Origin: Rhodoluna sp. KAS3
GTDB lineage: Bacteria > Actinomycetota > Actinomycetes > Actinomycetales > Microbacteriaceae
DNA length: 64,000 nt
Assembly (NCBI RefSeq): GCF_026000575.1
Contig: NZ_AP026910.1
Location: 1,274,022 to 1,338,021, forward strand
Reading direction: 5' to 3'
The position numbers and the translations under genes were made by a program. The notes beneath the pieces were generated by a model. That model had not been told where the DNA came from, ran no database searches, and saw only the letters and a program-made list of their open reading frames with translations. Positions 53,181 through 61,878 of this stretch are shown here, in pieces. Each line of letters opens with the position of its first letter. Within the stretch, counting starts at the first letter, position 1.

Positions 53181-54802
53181 GTGTTGCCAGATCCTCGCTT
53201 CTCATGGCCAGCGGAACCATCCTTTCGCGCATTCTTGGCTTTGTTCGCGCGGTAATCCTGGCAGCAGCCATTGGTGTTACCACCGACGCCGCCGACGCAT
53301 TTGGTGTTGCCAACCAGCTGCCAAACAACGTCTACGCAATCATTGTTGGCGGGCTTTTGAACGCTGTTTTGGTGCCTCAAATTGTGAAGGCCCGTTCTAA
53401 CACCGATGGCGGCAAGGGCTACGTTGACCGCCTACTAACCCTGATAATCACGGTTTTCTTTGCCGTAACCCTCATCACCACCCTGGCGGCTCCGCTTTTG
53501 GTCTCGATTTACACCAACGGCTGGACTGATCAGCAACTGGCCCTGGCCACCGCTTTTGCCTACTGGTGCCTGCCTCAGCTGTTCTTCTACGGTTTGTACT
53601 CGATTCTGGGTGAAGTGCTCAATGCTCGAAGCACATTCGGGCCATTTATGTGGGCTCCAGTGCTCAACAATCTGGTCTCAATGGCCGGTTTGGTTGCTTT
53701 TGTTGTGATTTTCGGCGCCGACCCAACCGGTTCTCGAGCCGTTGAAGACTGGACCTCGTCACAAATTGCCCTGTTGGCCGGCAGTGCCACCGCAGGCGTA
53801 GCTGCGCAGGCATTGATTCTCTTCGTTGCCTGGAAAAAGGTTGACCTAAAACTCAGCATCAACTTCAAATGGCGTGGCTTTGGTCTTCGCCCGGCGCTCA
53901 AGGCAGCCTCTTGGTCGCTAGGAATGGTGGTGGTCACTCAAATCGGTGGCCTGGTCCAAACCATCGTGGCCTCGGGCGCAGTCAGCGCTCGTGACACCAA
54001 CCCTGCGGTGGCCTCGGTCGCGGCAGCAGCCATCGCGTGGTTGATTTTCATGGTTCCGCACTCTGTGGGCACTGTATCGATCGCCACCGTCTACTTCACC
54101 AAGATGGCCAATCACGTGCAGGATGGCAAAATCCACCTGCTGAAAGCCGATCTTGCCGCTGGTTTGCGCACCATTTCGGTAATTTCAGTCTTTTCGACCG
54201 TCGCCCTAATCGTGCTGGCCTACCCAATTTCACGCATTTTTGTCGGTGAATTGCCGGCCACCATTGCGCTGGGCAATGTTTTGATTGCCCTGATGTTTGG
54301 TTTGGTGCCATTCAGCTTTGTCTACATGATGCAGCGTGCGTTCTATGCCCTTGAAGACACTAGAACTCCGTTTGGTTTCACCCTGGTGCAAATCACAATT
54401 CACGTCGCCGGGTCGCTAACCATGGCGGTCACCGTTCCGGCGGAATGGTTGGTGGTCGGCCTGTCAGCACTAACCAGCGTGACCATTTTGATTCAGGCGG
54501 TAATTGCCTACGTTCTGCTCAGTAGGCGCATCGGAAAGCTTTCCGAGCACAAAATTGCAGTTTCAAGCATCCAATTTGTCACCGCGGGCGTTGTAGCCGG
54601 CCTCGGTGGTTGGGCCACCCTTCAGGCGTTGGGCGGCATTTCAGCCCAGTCCTTTGTGGTTCAAACTGTGCTCAGCTCGGTGCTCAGCTGCCTGATCGCC
54701 GGTTTTGTCATGCTCGCCATCTACGTCCTAACCCTCCGTTTCCTAAAAGTTCCCGAAATAGACACGGCTGTAGCCGGAATCAAGGGAATTGTTCGCCGGT
54801 AA
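53177..54802 (+). CDS. murJ: Lipid II flippase MurJ
   Basis: TTG start at 53177 overlapping the previous stop by 4 nt. The 541-residue MATE-fold protein has about 14 helices and begins SSLLMASGTILSRILGFVRAVILAAAIGVT, the MurJ/MviN hallmark. Other family parts are LPNNVYAIIVGGLLNAVLVPQIV and FMVPHSVGTVSIATVYFTKMA. It flips lipid II to the outer face of the membrane. Its C-terminus ends soon after helix 14, without the long kinase-like tail seen in mycobacteria. Confidence 0.95.
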   Translation: MSVARSSLLMASGTILSRILGFVRAVILAAAIGVTTDAADAFGVANQLPNNVYAIIVGGLLNAVLVPQIVKARSNTDGGKGYVDRLLTLIITVFFAVTLITTLAAPLLVSIYTNGWTDQQLALATAFAYWCLPQLFFYGLYSILGEVLNARSTFGPFMWAPVLNNLVSMAGLVAFVVIFGADPTGSRAVEDWTSSQIALLAGSATAGVAAQALILFVAWKKVDLKLSINFKWRGFGLRPALKAASWSLGMVVVTQIGGLVQTIVASGAVSARDTNPAVASVAAAAIAWLIFMVPHSVGTVSIATVYFTKMANHVQDGKIHLLKADLAAGLRTISVISVFSTVALIVLAYPISRIFVGELPATIALGNVLIALMFGLVPFSFVYMMQRAFYALEDTRTPFGFTLVQITIHVAGSLTMAVTVPAEWLVVGLSALTSVTILIQAVIAYVLLSRRIGKLSEHKIAVSSIQFVTAGVVAGLGGWATLQALGGISAQSFVVQTVLSSVLSCLIAGFVMLAIYVLTLRFLKVPEIDTAVAGIKGIVRR

Positions 54803-54863
54803 TATTGGCTGACTAGGGTGAATCACCCAGATTTAGAACGAGCTTTGGCTCGAGGAGAATACA

Positions 54864-55784
54864 TTGCGCGACGTCATCATTATTGGTTCCGGTCCAGCCG
54901 GTTACACAGCAGGTATCTACACCGCACGCGCGGGTTTGAAGCCATTGCTGATTGCTTCATCTGTTGAGGCTGGTGGCGAGCTAATGAAGACCACCGAAGT
55001 TGAAAACTTCCCTGGTTTCCCAGAGGGCCTACAGGGCCCAGAGCTCATGGCCAACTTCCAAGAGCAGGCAGAGCGCTTCGGCACCGAGATCCTGATGGAT
55101 GACGTTGTAGAGGTTGACCTCAAGGGCGACATCAAGATCGTCAAGACCGGCGGCGGCGAGACTTTCGAGGCCAAAACTGTGATTTTGGCAACGGGAGCGG
55201 CATACCGCGAGCTTGGTTTGCCACGCGAGAAGGAACTGTCAGGCCACGGTGTTTCATGGTGTGCCACCTGCGACGGCTTCTTCTTCCGCGAAAAGAACAT
55301 CGCAGTAGTTGGCGGTGGCGACTCAGCAATGGAAGAGGCGCTGTTCTTGACCCGCTTTGCGACCAAGGTTTACATCATTCACCGTCGTGACACCTTCAAG
55401 GCCTCAAAGATCATGCAGGAGCGCGCTCTGGCAAACCCAAAGATCGAGGTCATCTGGAACTCAGAGATCGCCGAGCTAAACGGTGAGGCCAAGCTCGAGG
55501 GTGTAACCCTGCGAAACACCGTTGATGGATCAACCTCGGAGCTTGCTCTAGAAGGCCTATTCATCGCTGTTGGTAACGACCCACGCGTCTGGTTGGTTGA
55601 AAACCAGGTCGAGTTGACCCCTGAGCGTTTCATCCAGGTTGAAGGACGCTCATCAAAGACCAGCCTGCCGGGCGTTTTTGCCTGTGGCGACGTCATTGAC
55701 CCTACCTACCGTCAGGCAATTACTGCTGCCGGTTCTGGTTGTGTAGCTGCGCTAGACGCAGAGCACTACCTAATGAACCACTAA
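54864..55784 (+). CDS. trxB: Thioredoxin reductase
   Basis: TTG start at 54864 behind GAGGAG. The 306-residue flavoprotein has FAD motif IIGSGPAGYTAGIYTARAGL, the redox pair in CATCDGFFF, the NADPH motif VVGGGDSAMEEALFL and C-terminal GVFACGDVIDPTYRQAITAAGSGC. It reduces thioredoxin with NADPH. trxA follows 73 nt downstream; a parS site lies between them. Confidence 0.96.
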   Translation: MRDVIIIGSGPAGYTAGIYTARAGLKPLLIASSVEAGGELMKTTEVENFPGFPEGLQGPELMANFQEQAERFGTEILMDDVVEVDLKGDIKIVKTGGGETFEAKTVILATGAAYRELGLPREKELSGHGVSWCATCDGFFFREKNIAVVGGGDSAMEEALFLTRFATKVYIIHRRDTFKASKIMQERALANPKIEVIWNSEIAELNGEAKLEGVTLRNTVDGSTSELALEGLFIAVGNDPRVWLVENQVELTPERFIQVEGRSSKTSLPGVFACGDVIDPTYRQAITAAGSGCVAALDAEHYLMNH

Positions 55785-55795
55785 TTTTCTTTGAA

Positions 55796-55811
55796 GGTTT
55801 CACGTGAAACC
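55796..55811. promoter_or_regulatory. parS site 1
   Basis: GGTTTCACGTGAAACC contains the 14-bp core GTTTCACGTGAAAC, matching the ParB target TGTTTCACGTGAAACA at all but the outermost bases. It is in the trxB-trxA gap. ParB spreads from such sites near oriC. Confidence 0.93.
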
Positions 55812-55857
55812 TTTGTTTAGATTCAAATAACTGCACATTTTCAAAAAGGATTCGATC

Positions 55858-56178
55858 ATGGCAAAAGATGTAACTACCGCAAGCTTCCAGGCTGACGTTC
55901 TATCAAGCAGCAAGCCTGTGCTTGTTGACTTCTGGGCAGAGTGGTGTGGTCCGTGCCGCATGGTTTCACCGATTCTTGACCAGATTGCCGAAGAGTACGC
56001 CGACAAAATTGAGGTCGTCAAGGTAAACGTTGATGACGAGCCTGGCCTAGCTCAGCAGTACGGCATCACCGGCATTCCAGCCCTTCAGGTCTTCAAAGAT
56101 GGCCAGGTTGTCAAGGCCATGGTTGGCGCAAAGCCAAAGCAAATTTTGGTAAACGACTTGGCTGAATTCCTTCAGTAG
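55858..56178 (+). CDS. trxA: Thioredoxin
   Basis: A 106-residue thioredoxin with the WCGPC active site near residue 31 (FWAEWCGPCRMVSPI) and the conserved cis-Pro in GITGIPALQVFKDG. It reduces disulfides in the cytoplasm, recycled by TrxB. It is close behind trxB, and the parS region lies in its leader. Confidence 0.97.
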   Translation: MAKDVTTASFQADVLSSSKPVLVDFWAEWCGPCRMVSPILDQIAEEYADKIEVVKVNVDDEPGLAQQYGITGIPALQVFKDGQVVKAMVGAKPKQILVNDLAEFLQ

Positions 56179-56202
56179 TCTGGTTTTAACTAGACTTATT
56201 GA

Positions 56203-57462
56203 ATGACCGAAAGCCAGCAGCAAGCCAACAACCTCGATTCATGGTTGGATTCTTACGCTGCGCGCGCGCAAACCCTTGCTGTTTCTGAGGTTCGAGCACT
56301 CTTTTCTGTAGTTTCTCGTCCTGAGGTTGTTTCTCTCGCGGGCGGTATGCCATACGTGGCTGCACTGCCTCAAGAACTCCTTCAGCAGACCTACGAGAGC
56401 ATGATGGCCAAGCGCGGTGCGCTGGCAATGCAGTACGGCAGCGGCCAGGGTGACCTAGTTCTACGCGACCAGATCCGTGACCTAATGGCTCTTGAGGGCA
56501 TCAGCAGCTCTGTAGAGGACATCGTCATCACCACCGGTTCTCAGCACGGCCTAGACCTGCTCTCAGGCCTGTTCCTTGACCACGGTGACGTGGTTTTGGC
56601 TGAAGGCCCTAGCTACGTTGGCGCTTTGGGTATTTTCAACCACTATGAAGCCCATGTAGAGCACGTTTACACCGATGATGCCGGTATTTCGCCAGAAGCC
56701 CTCTCAGAGGCCATCGATCGCATGAAGGCTCAGGGTAGAACCATCAAGTTCTTGTACCTAGTCACAAACTTCGCCAACCCTTCAGGTGTCACCCTTTCTG
56801 CCGAAAGACGCCCTCGCATCCTAGAAATCTGTAAGCGCGAGCACATCCTGGTGGTTGAAGACAACCCTTACGGCCTTTTGTACTTCGATCAGCCGGTGCC
56901 TGACGCGCTTCGCAGCATGGATGAAGACGGCGTTGTGTACCTGGGCTCGTTCTCAAAGATTTTGGTACCGGGTTTCCGTGTGGGTTACGTGCTTGCACCG
57001 CCGGCCATCCGTGACAAGTTGGTTTTGGCCAATGAGTCGGCAATTTTGTGCCCAACCTCATTTGGTCAGATGATGATCAGCGAATACTTGGCAACTGCCG
57101 ATTGGAAGGGTCAGATTGACACCTTCCGCGGGGTTTATCGTGAGCGTCGCGATGCTGCCCTGGCTGCAATGCACGAATATTTGCCAAAACTTGAAACCAC
57201 GCGCCCTGATGGTGGTTTCTACCTATGGGTTACCCTGCCTGACGGCATTGACTCAAAGGCCATGCTCCCGCTGGCGGTCAAGGAATTGGTTGCCTACACC
57301 CCGGGAACGGCCTTCTATGGCGATGGAACCGGTCACAACAAGCTTCGAGTCTGCTACTCGTATCCAACACCTGAGAACATCAATGTTGGAATCAAGCGCC
57401 TCGCAAATGTGATCAATCTCCAAACCGAATTACTAGAAACCTTTGCTAAAAAAGGAAAATAA
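56203..57462 (+). CDS. PLP-dependent aminotransferase (fold type I, MocR/2-aminoadipate-like)
   Basis: A 419-residue class I/II aminotransferase. Family motifs are FSVVSRPEVVSLAGGMPY, ITTGSQHGLDLLSGLF, YLVTNFANPSGVTLS, VVEDNPYGLLYF and the PLP-lysine in GSFSKILVPGFRVGYVL. The exact substrate is unknown; family members act on 2-aminoadipate, aromatic or branched-chain amino acids. It ends 2 nt before ddl. There is no DNA-binding domain, so it is not a MocR regulator. Confidence 0.88.
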   Translation: MTESQQQANNLDSWLDSYAARAQTLAVSEVRALFSVVSRPEVVSLAGGMPYVAALPQELLQQTYESMMAKRGALAMQYGSGQGDLVLRDQIRDLMALEGISSSVEDIVITTGSQHGLDLLSGLFLDHGDVVLAEGPSYVGALGIFNHYEAHVEHVYTDDAGISPEALSEAIDRMKAQGRTIKFLYLVTNFANPSGVTLSAERRPRILEICKREHILVVEDNPYGLLYFDQPVPDALRSMDEDGVVYLGSFSKILVPGFRVGYVLAPPAIRDKLVLANESAILCPTSFGQMMISEYLATADWKGQIDTFRGVYRERRDAALAAMHEYLPKLETTRPDGGFYLWVTLPDGIDSKAMLPLAVKELVAYTPGTAFYGDGTGHNKLRVCYSYPTPENINVGIKRLANVINLQTELLETFAKKGK

Positions 57463-57464
57463 TC

Positions 57465-58436
57465 ATGATCGTCAAGGGTAACTCCGCAGCCAAACTGAAA
57501 ATTCAGGTTCTTGCAGGTGGTATCTCACACGAGCGTGACATCTCACTAAAGTCTGGGCGCCGCGTAGCCGATGCTCTGACTGACTTCGGTGCCGAAGTTG
57601 TAATTCGCGAGCCAGATCACGACCTCCTGGCCAACATTCTCAAAGACAAGCCAGATGTAATTTGGCCTTGCCTACACGGCGCCAGCGGTGAAGACGGCGC
57701 ATTGCGCGACATTTTGGCCCTCACCGGTGTTCCATTCGTTGGTGCCAGCGCTGCTTCAGCTCGTTTGGCCTGGGACAAGTCAATTGCCAAGGTTTTGGTC
57801 GCTCAGGCAGGTATTCAAACGCCTCCTTCGGTGACCCTGCCTAAAGAAACCTTCCGAGAGCTAGACGCCGAAGGTGTTTTGAAGGCTGTGACGCAGTCGA
57901 TTTCGCTTCCGGTAGTGGTTAAGCCTGCCAAGAGCGGCTCGGCCCAGGGTGTTTCGATTGTGCATGACCAATCTGAACTAAACCGGGCCATGATTGACGC
58001 CTATGTCTACTGCGATGTCGCAATCATTGAGAAGTTCATCGCTGGTACAGAACTGGCTGTGAGCGTTATTGACCTCGGTGCCGGCCCAATTGCGCTGCCA
58101 GCCGTCGAGATCGAGCCTGTAGACGGCAAATTCGGCTATGACGAGCGCTACACAGCCGGTGAGACCAATTACTTTGTTCCAGCACGTTTGACCCCAAAGC
58201 TGGCCGATAAAGCCTCTGAGATTGCCATCAAGGCTCACGAGTTGCTTGGTTTGCGCCACCTGTCACGAATCGACCTAATTGTTGATGATCAGGGTGCGGT
58301 TTGGTTCCTAGAGGCAAACGTCTTGCCTGGGCTTACCGAAACCTCACTGCTGCCGCAAGCTGTGACTGCCTCTGGAAACTCGCTGGGTGAGGTTTACTAC
58401 TCGCTAGCCGAGGCAGCACGCAATAACCGCGGCTAA
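57465..58436 (+). CDS. ddl: D-alanine--D-alanine ligase
   Basis: A 323-residue ATP-grasp enzyme with QVLAGGISHERDISLKSGRRVADAL (N-terminal substrate loop), CLHGASGEDGALRDILALTGVPFVG, the lysine/glutamate region LPVVVKPAKSGSAQGVSIV and HLSRIDLIVDDQGAVWFLEANVLPGLTETSLLP. It makes the D-Ala-D-Ala dipeptide of peptidoglycan. It follows the aminotransferase closely, and a parS site lies past its stop. Confidence 0.88.
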   Translation: MIVKGNSAAKLKIQVLAGGISHERDISLKSGRRVADALTDFGAEVVIREPDHDLLANILKDKPDVIWPCLHGASGEDGALRDILALTGVPFVGASAASARLAWDKSIAKVLVAQAGIQTPPSVTLPKETFRELDAEGVLKAVTQSISLPVVVKPAKSGSAQGVSIVHDQSELNRAMIDAYVYCDVAIIEKFIAGTELAVSVIDLGAGPIALPAVEIEPVDGKFGYDERYTAGETNYFVPARLTPKLADKASEIAIKAHELLGLRHLSRIDLIVDDQGAVWFLEANVLPGLTETSLLPQAVTASGNSLGEVYYSLAEAARNNRG

Positions 58437-58496
58437 GACCTAAGAGGGGGGCCTAAATCGGTCCCGCCACCACCGCCCCGTCAGAATATGGGCCGA

Positions 58497-58512
58497 TGTT
58501 TCACGTGAAACT
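58497..58512. promoter_or_regulatory. parS site 2
   Basis: TGTTTCACGTGAAACT matches the parS 16-mer at 15 of 16 positions. It overlaps the last base of the parB stop region, between ddl and parB. Confidence 0.95.
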
Positions 58513-59477
58513 TAGTGTTGGGTGTCTACGCCAAGCTCTTTGAGAATGCGGGTTAGATCGCCAACTGTCGCAAAATCAATGACCAGCTGACCCTTTTTCT
58601 TGCCCAAAACAATGCTGACTTTGGTGTCCAAGCGGTCACCGAGCTTGTCAGCAAGGGTTTTTAGTGAATCCTGGCGTCCACCAGGGGTAATTGTGGCTTT
58701 TCCTGGCTTATTTGGCTTGTCTAGGGCAACGATTTCCTCTAGGGAACGAACCGATAGGCCCTCGTTGATTACCTTGTTGGCAAAATGCTCCATGCGCGAC
58801 TCATCAACCACGCTCAGAATTGCACGGGCGTGACCGGCACTCAAAACTCCGGCAGCAACCTTCTTCTGGACGCTGATCGGCAACTTAAGCAAACGAATGG
58901 TGTTGGTGATCTGCGGACGAGAGCGGCCAATCTTTTCGGCCAACTGATCCTGGGTGATGCCAAAATCTGCCAAAAGCTGCTGATACGCCGAGGCTTCTTC
59001 CAACGGGTTTAGGTTTGCGCGGTGAATGTTCTCAAGCAGCGCGTCGCGCAGCATGTTGTCGTCAGCGGTTTCGCGGATAACGGCCGGGATCTTTGACAGT
59101 CCGGCTTCTTTAGAGGCGCGAAGTCGGCGTTCACCCATGATCAACTCATAGGTTGGCTGACCATTTGCCTCGCCCAGCGGGCGAACCACGATTGGCTGAA
59201 GGACGCCGAACTCGCGAACTGAGTGAACCAACTCGGCAAAAGCCTCTGGCTCAAACACTGATCTTGGCTGCATCGGGTTAGGAATGATTGAGCTTAGATC
59301 CAAGTGGCCGAAGCGTGCCCCCGGAACCTCAACTAGGCTAACTTCCGCCTCAACACTGGCCTCTGGGGCCGCAGAGTCGCCACCAAAGAACACATCGATT
59401 GGCCTTTCACTAACCAACGGTGAGGTTGGAATCAGTGCACCGATACCGCGGCCTAGGCCCGATTTCTTATCTGCCAT
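58512..59477 (-). CDS. parB: Chromosome-partition protein ParB
   Basis: Start at ATG 59477 (MADKKSGLGRGIGALIP) with GGGAG in front; the longer frame lies in parA. The 321-residue protein has a ParA-activating N-terminus (KSGLGRGIGALIP), the nuclease-like ParB domain (IVVRPLGEANGQPTYELIMGERRLRASKEAG with the GERRxRA CTP-binding motif), HTH (ITQDQLAEKIGRSRPQITNTIRLLKLP) and a C-terminal dimer domain. It binds the parS sites listed here. It overlaps the parA stop by 11 nt. Confidence 0.96.
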   Translation of the reverse strand: MADKKSGLGRGIGALIPTSPLVSERPIDVFFGGDSAAPEASVEAEVSLVEVPGARFGHLDLSSIIPNPMQPRSVFEPEAFAELVHSVREFGVLQPIVVRPLGEANGQPTYELIMGERRLRASKEAGLSKIPAVIRETADDNMLRDALLENIHRANLNPLEEASAYQQLLADFGITQDQLAEKIGRSRPQITNTIRLLKLPISVQKKVAAGVLSAGHARAILSVVDESRMEHFANKVINEGLSVRSLEEIVALDKPNKPGKATITPGGRQDSLKTLADKLGDRLDTKVSIVLGKKKGQLVIDFATVGDLTRILKELGVDTQH

Positions 59478-60366
59478 TCTGTGCTCCCTTAATTGCAATT
59501 TCGATGGCCGCCTCTAGATAAGAGATGGCACCGGGTGAAGATGGGTCGTGCGTGATTACCGTGCGACCGAAACTTGGAGCCTCAGAAACTCGAACATTGC
59601 GAGGAATCACTGAGTCCAAAGTCTGTGCCGGGAAGTGCTGACGAACATCGGCAACCACCTGTGCGGCAAGTCGAGTTCTTGAGTCGTACATGGTCAACAA
59701 GATCGTCGATAGAACCAGCTGTGGGTTGAGAGCCTGCTGAACTCGCTCAATGTTTCTAAGCAACTGCGATAACCCCTCGAGGGCGTAGTACTCACACTGA
59801 ATCGGAAGCAGCACCTCAGTAGCTGCAACAAAGGCATTCACCGTTAGCAAGCCGAGGCTCGGTGGGCAGTCGATAAAGACATAATCTGGGACATCGTGAC
59901 CCTGGCCCGGCTGAAGGTAGGCGTCAATGGCCTGCTTCAAGATAGCGTGCCAGTTGGTGCGCTCAATCTGGGTAACGATCTCGATCTCGGCACCGGCAAG
60001 ATCAATCGTGGCCGGAACACAGGTCAAATTTGGGCTCTCTGAGCACTGTTGTACGACAGATTCGATGCTGGCGCCCTCGGTCAAGACCTCATAAATGCCT
60101 CTGGTGCCCTCCTGGTGAGGCACATTCAGGGCTGTCGAGGCATTTCCCTGTGGATCTAGGTCAATAACCAGCACTTTTAGGCCCTTGCTAGCCAGTCCGG
60201 CAGCTAGGTTTACGGTGCTAGTGGTCTTACCAACGCCACCTTTTTGGTTTGAAACCGAAATTACCCTGGTGCGGTTTGGCTTTGGTGGAGTTTGCTGGGC
60301 AATTATCTGAAGTCTTCGAGTGTTATTGGCCAGCTCACGAGCTAGGGGAGTCTCAACAAATGCCAT
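59467..60366 (-). CDS. parA: Chromosome-partition ATPase ParA (Soj)
   Basis: A 299-residue deviant-Walker-A ATPase: SNQKGGVGKTTSTVNLAAGL, LVIDLDPQGNASTAL, FIDCPPSLGLLTVNA. The first 35 residues (MAFVETPLARELANNTRRLQII) form a short N-terminal extension. It moves origins apart with ParB. Its ATG shares a base with the stop of a 52-codon upstream frame (TAATG). In some other actinobacteria the residues VSRET encoded by parS lie in the ParA N-terminus, so the gene organisation may differ here. Confidence 0.96.
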   Translation of the reverse strand: MAFVETPLARELANNTRRLQIIAQQTPPKPNRTRVISVSNQKGGVGKTTSTVNLAAGLASKGLKVLVIDLDPQGNASTALNVPHQEGTRGIYEVLTEGASIESVVQQCSESPNLTCVPATIDLAGAEIEIVTQIERTNWHAILKQAIDAYLQPGQGHDVPDYVFIDCPPSLGLLTVNAFVAATEVLLPIQCEYYALEGLSQLLRNIERVQQALNPQLVLSTILLTMYDSRTRLAAQVVADVRQHFPAQTLDSVIPRNVRVSEAPSFGRTVITHDPSSPGAISYLEAAIEIAIKGAQNGR

Positions 60367-60524
60367 TATTTGACCTTAACTTCGGTGATTGTTTCACGTG
60401 AAACAATCCAACCGGTTGGCTCTGGGCTAGTCTCGATGCGGTCCGCTGGGTAACCATGCCCCGGAAATACGGTGGCAGGGGTAACTGAAGAGGCCTCGGC
60501 TTGAGAAATTTGCTGCTCGCTCAA
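60366..60524 (-). CDS. Small ORF coupled to parA, carrying a parS site
   Basis: Read directly on the minus strand: 52 codons from TTG 60524 to TAA, with GGAG 6 nt before the start. The product begins LSEQQISQAEASSVTPATVF and ends WIVSRETITEVKVK, and its stop overlaps the parA ATG as TAATG. The parS 16-mer encodes the IVSRETI segment. I recognise no family. It may be a separately encoded remnant of the longer N-terminus of other actinobacterial ParAs, or a leader peptide. Confidence 0.4.
   Translation of the reverse strand: MSEQQISQAEASSVTPATVFPGHGYPADRIETSPEPTGWIVSRETITEVKVK
60390..60405. promoter_or_regulatory. parS site 3 (perfect)
   Basis: TGTTTCACGTGAAACA is a perfect 16-bp palindrome and matches the ParB consensus fully. 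It lies 24 nt upstream of parA, inside the small ORF. Confidence 0.97.
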
Positions 60525-60552
60525 AACAAACTCCAATGGATTATCTAAAACT

Positions 60553-61191
60553 TCAGACTAGCGTAGTTCGTACCACGGTAGTCGGCTCGGCAAGGTGCTG
60601 GCCACCTGTTACCAAGATCTCAAATCCGGCAATTTTGAGTTTTTTCTGGAGAGCCTTTGACTCTTCAATCTCGTCGGCAGCCTTAGAGCCCTTTAGCGCG
60701 ATGATTTCGCCGCCGTTTCGGGTCAGTGGAACGGTCATCCGAAGCAATTTTGGTAGGGCCGAAACAGCGCGAGCGGTCACAATATCGAATGCTTCGCCAA
60801 CTTCTTCGGCACGAGCACGGATTACCCGCACATTGGTTAGGCCCAGTTCTTCAACCTGCTGCTTTAGCCAGTTAGAACGGCGCTCCATTGGCTCAATAAG
60901 CACAAATTCGGCATCTGGCTGGGCAATTGCCATCGGAATACCTGGCAAACCAGCCCCAGATCCAACATCGGCAACTTTCTTGCCTGCCTGCACTAGCTCA
61001 GCAACCACAGCAGAATTCAGGATGTGACGTGACCAAAGCTTTGGCATTTCACGTGGCCCCAATAGGCCAAGTTCATCGCCATCGCGGACCAGAGCCGCCG
61101 CATAACCGCGCGCTTTATCAATACCGGCACCAAAAATCGTGGCGGCAATCGCAGGTTCGGCCTCTGGTGTGAAGTCTGGGGTTTCGGTCAT
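60553..61191 (-). CDS. rsmG: 16S rRNA guanine-527 N7-methyltransferase
   Basis: A 212-residue class I methyltransferase (GidB). The SAM site VADVGSGAGLPGIPMAI is near residue 70, with the family WSRHILNSAVVAELV before it and FDIVTARAVSALPKLL after it. It methylates G527 in the 530 loop, and loss gives low-level streptomycin resistance in other species. It belongs to the origin-proximal order jag-rsmG-parA-parB, transcribed leftward. Confidence 0.95.
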   Translation of the reverse strand: MTETPDFTPEAEPAIAATIFGAGIDKARGYAAALVRDGDELGLLGPREMPKLWSRHILNSAVVAELVQAGKKVADVGSGAGLPGIPMAIAQPDAEFVLIEPMERRSNWLKQQVEELGLTNVRVIRARAEEVGEAFDIVTARAVSALPKLLRMTVPLTRNGGEIIALKGSKAADEIEESKALQKKLKIAGFEILVTGGQHLAEPTTVVRTTLV

Positions 61192-61211
61192 AAATTCATC
61201 TTTCCAAAAGA

Positions 61212-61246
61212 AAACATCAGGTCGGGGAGTTCCCGACCTGATGTTT
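61212..61246 (-). terminator. Terminator after jag
   Basis: AAACATCAGGTCGGG pairs perfectly with CCCGACCTGATGTTT (61232-61246) around a 5-nt loop. It lies between the end of the jag operon and rsmG. A short A/T-rich tract follows on the minus strand. Confidence 0.85.
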
Positions 61247-61339
61247 ATAACTGCGACAAAGGTTTCACGCGAGGCCCGAGCGCGGCGAAGCTATGCTGAG
61301 ACGCGCTGGCCGAATCTTGAACGAGTAACTTTCTCGATA

Positions 61340-61355
61340 AGTTTCACGTGAAACA
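61340..61355. promoter_or_regulatory. parS site 4
   Basis: AGTTTCACGTGAAACA matches the parS 16-mer at 15 of 16 positions. It lies just past the jag stop. A degenerate repeat (GTTTCACGCGAGGC) is 65 nt away at 61262. Confidence 0.95.
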
Positions 61356-61366
61356 TGCCGCGCAAG

Positions 61367-61873
61367 TTACTCGGCGATAGCCGGCTTAATTACGATGTGA
61401 CGGTCGCGACCTTCGCCCTCAGACTCAGACACTAGGCCTGCCTCAGAGATGATGTCGTGCACAATCTTGCGCTCATAAGAAGACATTGGCTTCATAGGAA
61501 CGGTCTCGCCGGTGTCCTTGACCTTGGCAATCAGCTTGTTCACGATGCGAGTTAGCTCATCAACGCGCGCCTGGCGTGAGCCACCAACATCAAGAATCAA
61601 ACGGCTGAAGCTGTTGGTCTTTACCTGAACGGCAAGGCGGGTTAGCTCCTGCAACGCTTCTACAGTCTCTGGGTCAGAAATAACTCGTAGGTTGCTTTCG
61701 CCACCAGCTGTGATTTCTAGGTATGCGCGGCCTTGGCGTACATCGATTTCAATGTCTCCATCAAGATCGAAAATGTCGAGCAGTTCCTCTAGGTAGTCAG
61801 CGGCAATGTCGCCTTCTTCTTCAAGGGCCTTTACCGACGACTCTTCGTTTGGCTTTAGTTCTTCAGTGGTCAT
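61367..61873 (-). CDS. jag: Jag/KhpB RNA-binding protein
   Basis: A 168-residue protein with an acidic N-terminus (KALEEEGDIAADYLEELLDIFDLDGDIEIDV), a KH domain and an R3H domain near the end (PMSSYERKIVHDIISEAGLVSESEGEGRDRHIVIKP). Its gene sits directly behind yidC in most Gram-positive bacteria. Jag/KhpB affects cell-wall and division genes through RNA binding. The usual N-terminal Jag_N segment is short here. Confidence 0.9.
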   Translation of the reverse strand: MTTEELKPNEESSVKALEEEGDIAADYLEELLDIFDLDGDIEIDVRQGRAYLEITAGGESNLRVISDPETVEALQELTRLAVQVKTNSFSRLILDVGGSRQARVDELTRIVNKLIAKVKDTGETVPMKPMSSYERKIVHDIISEAGLVSESEGEGRDRHIVIKPAIAE

Positions 61874-61878
61874 AGTTA

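Noticed and set aside
61262..61275. A fifth parS
   Set aside because: GTTTCACGCGAGGC keeps only one arm; ParB binding is unlikely.
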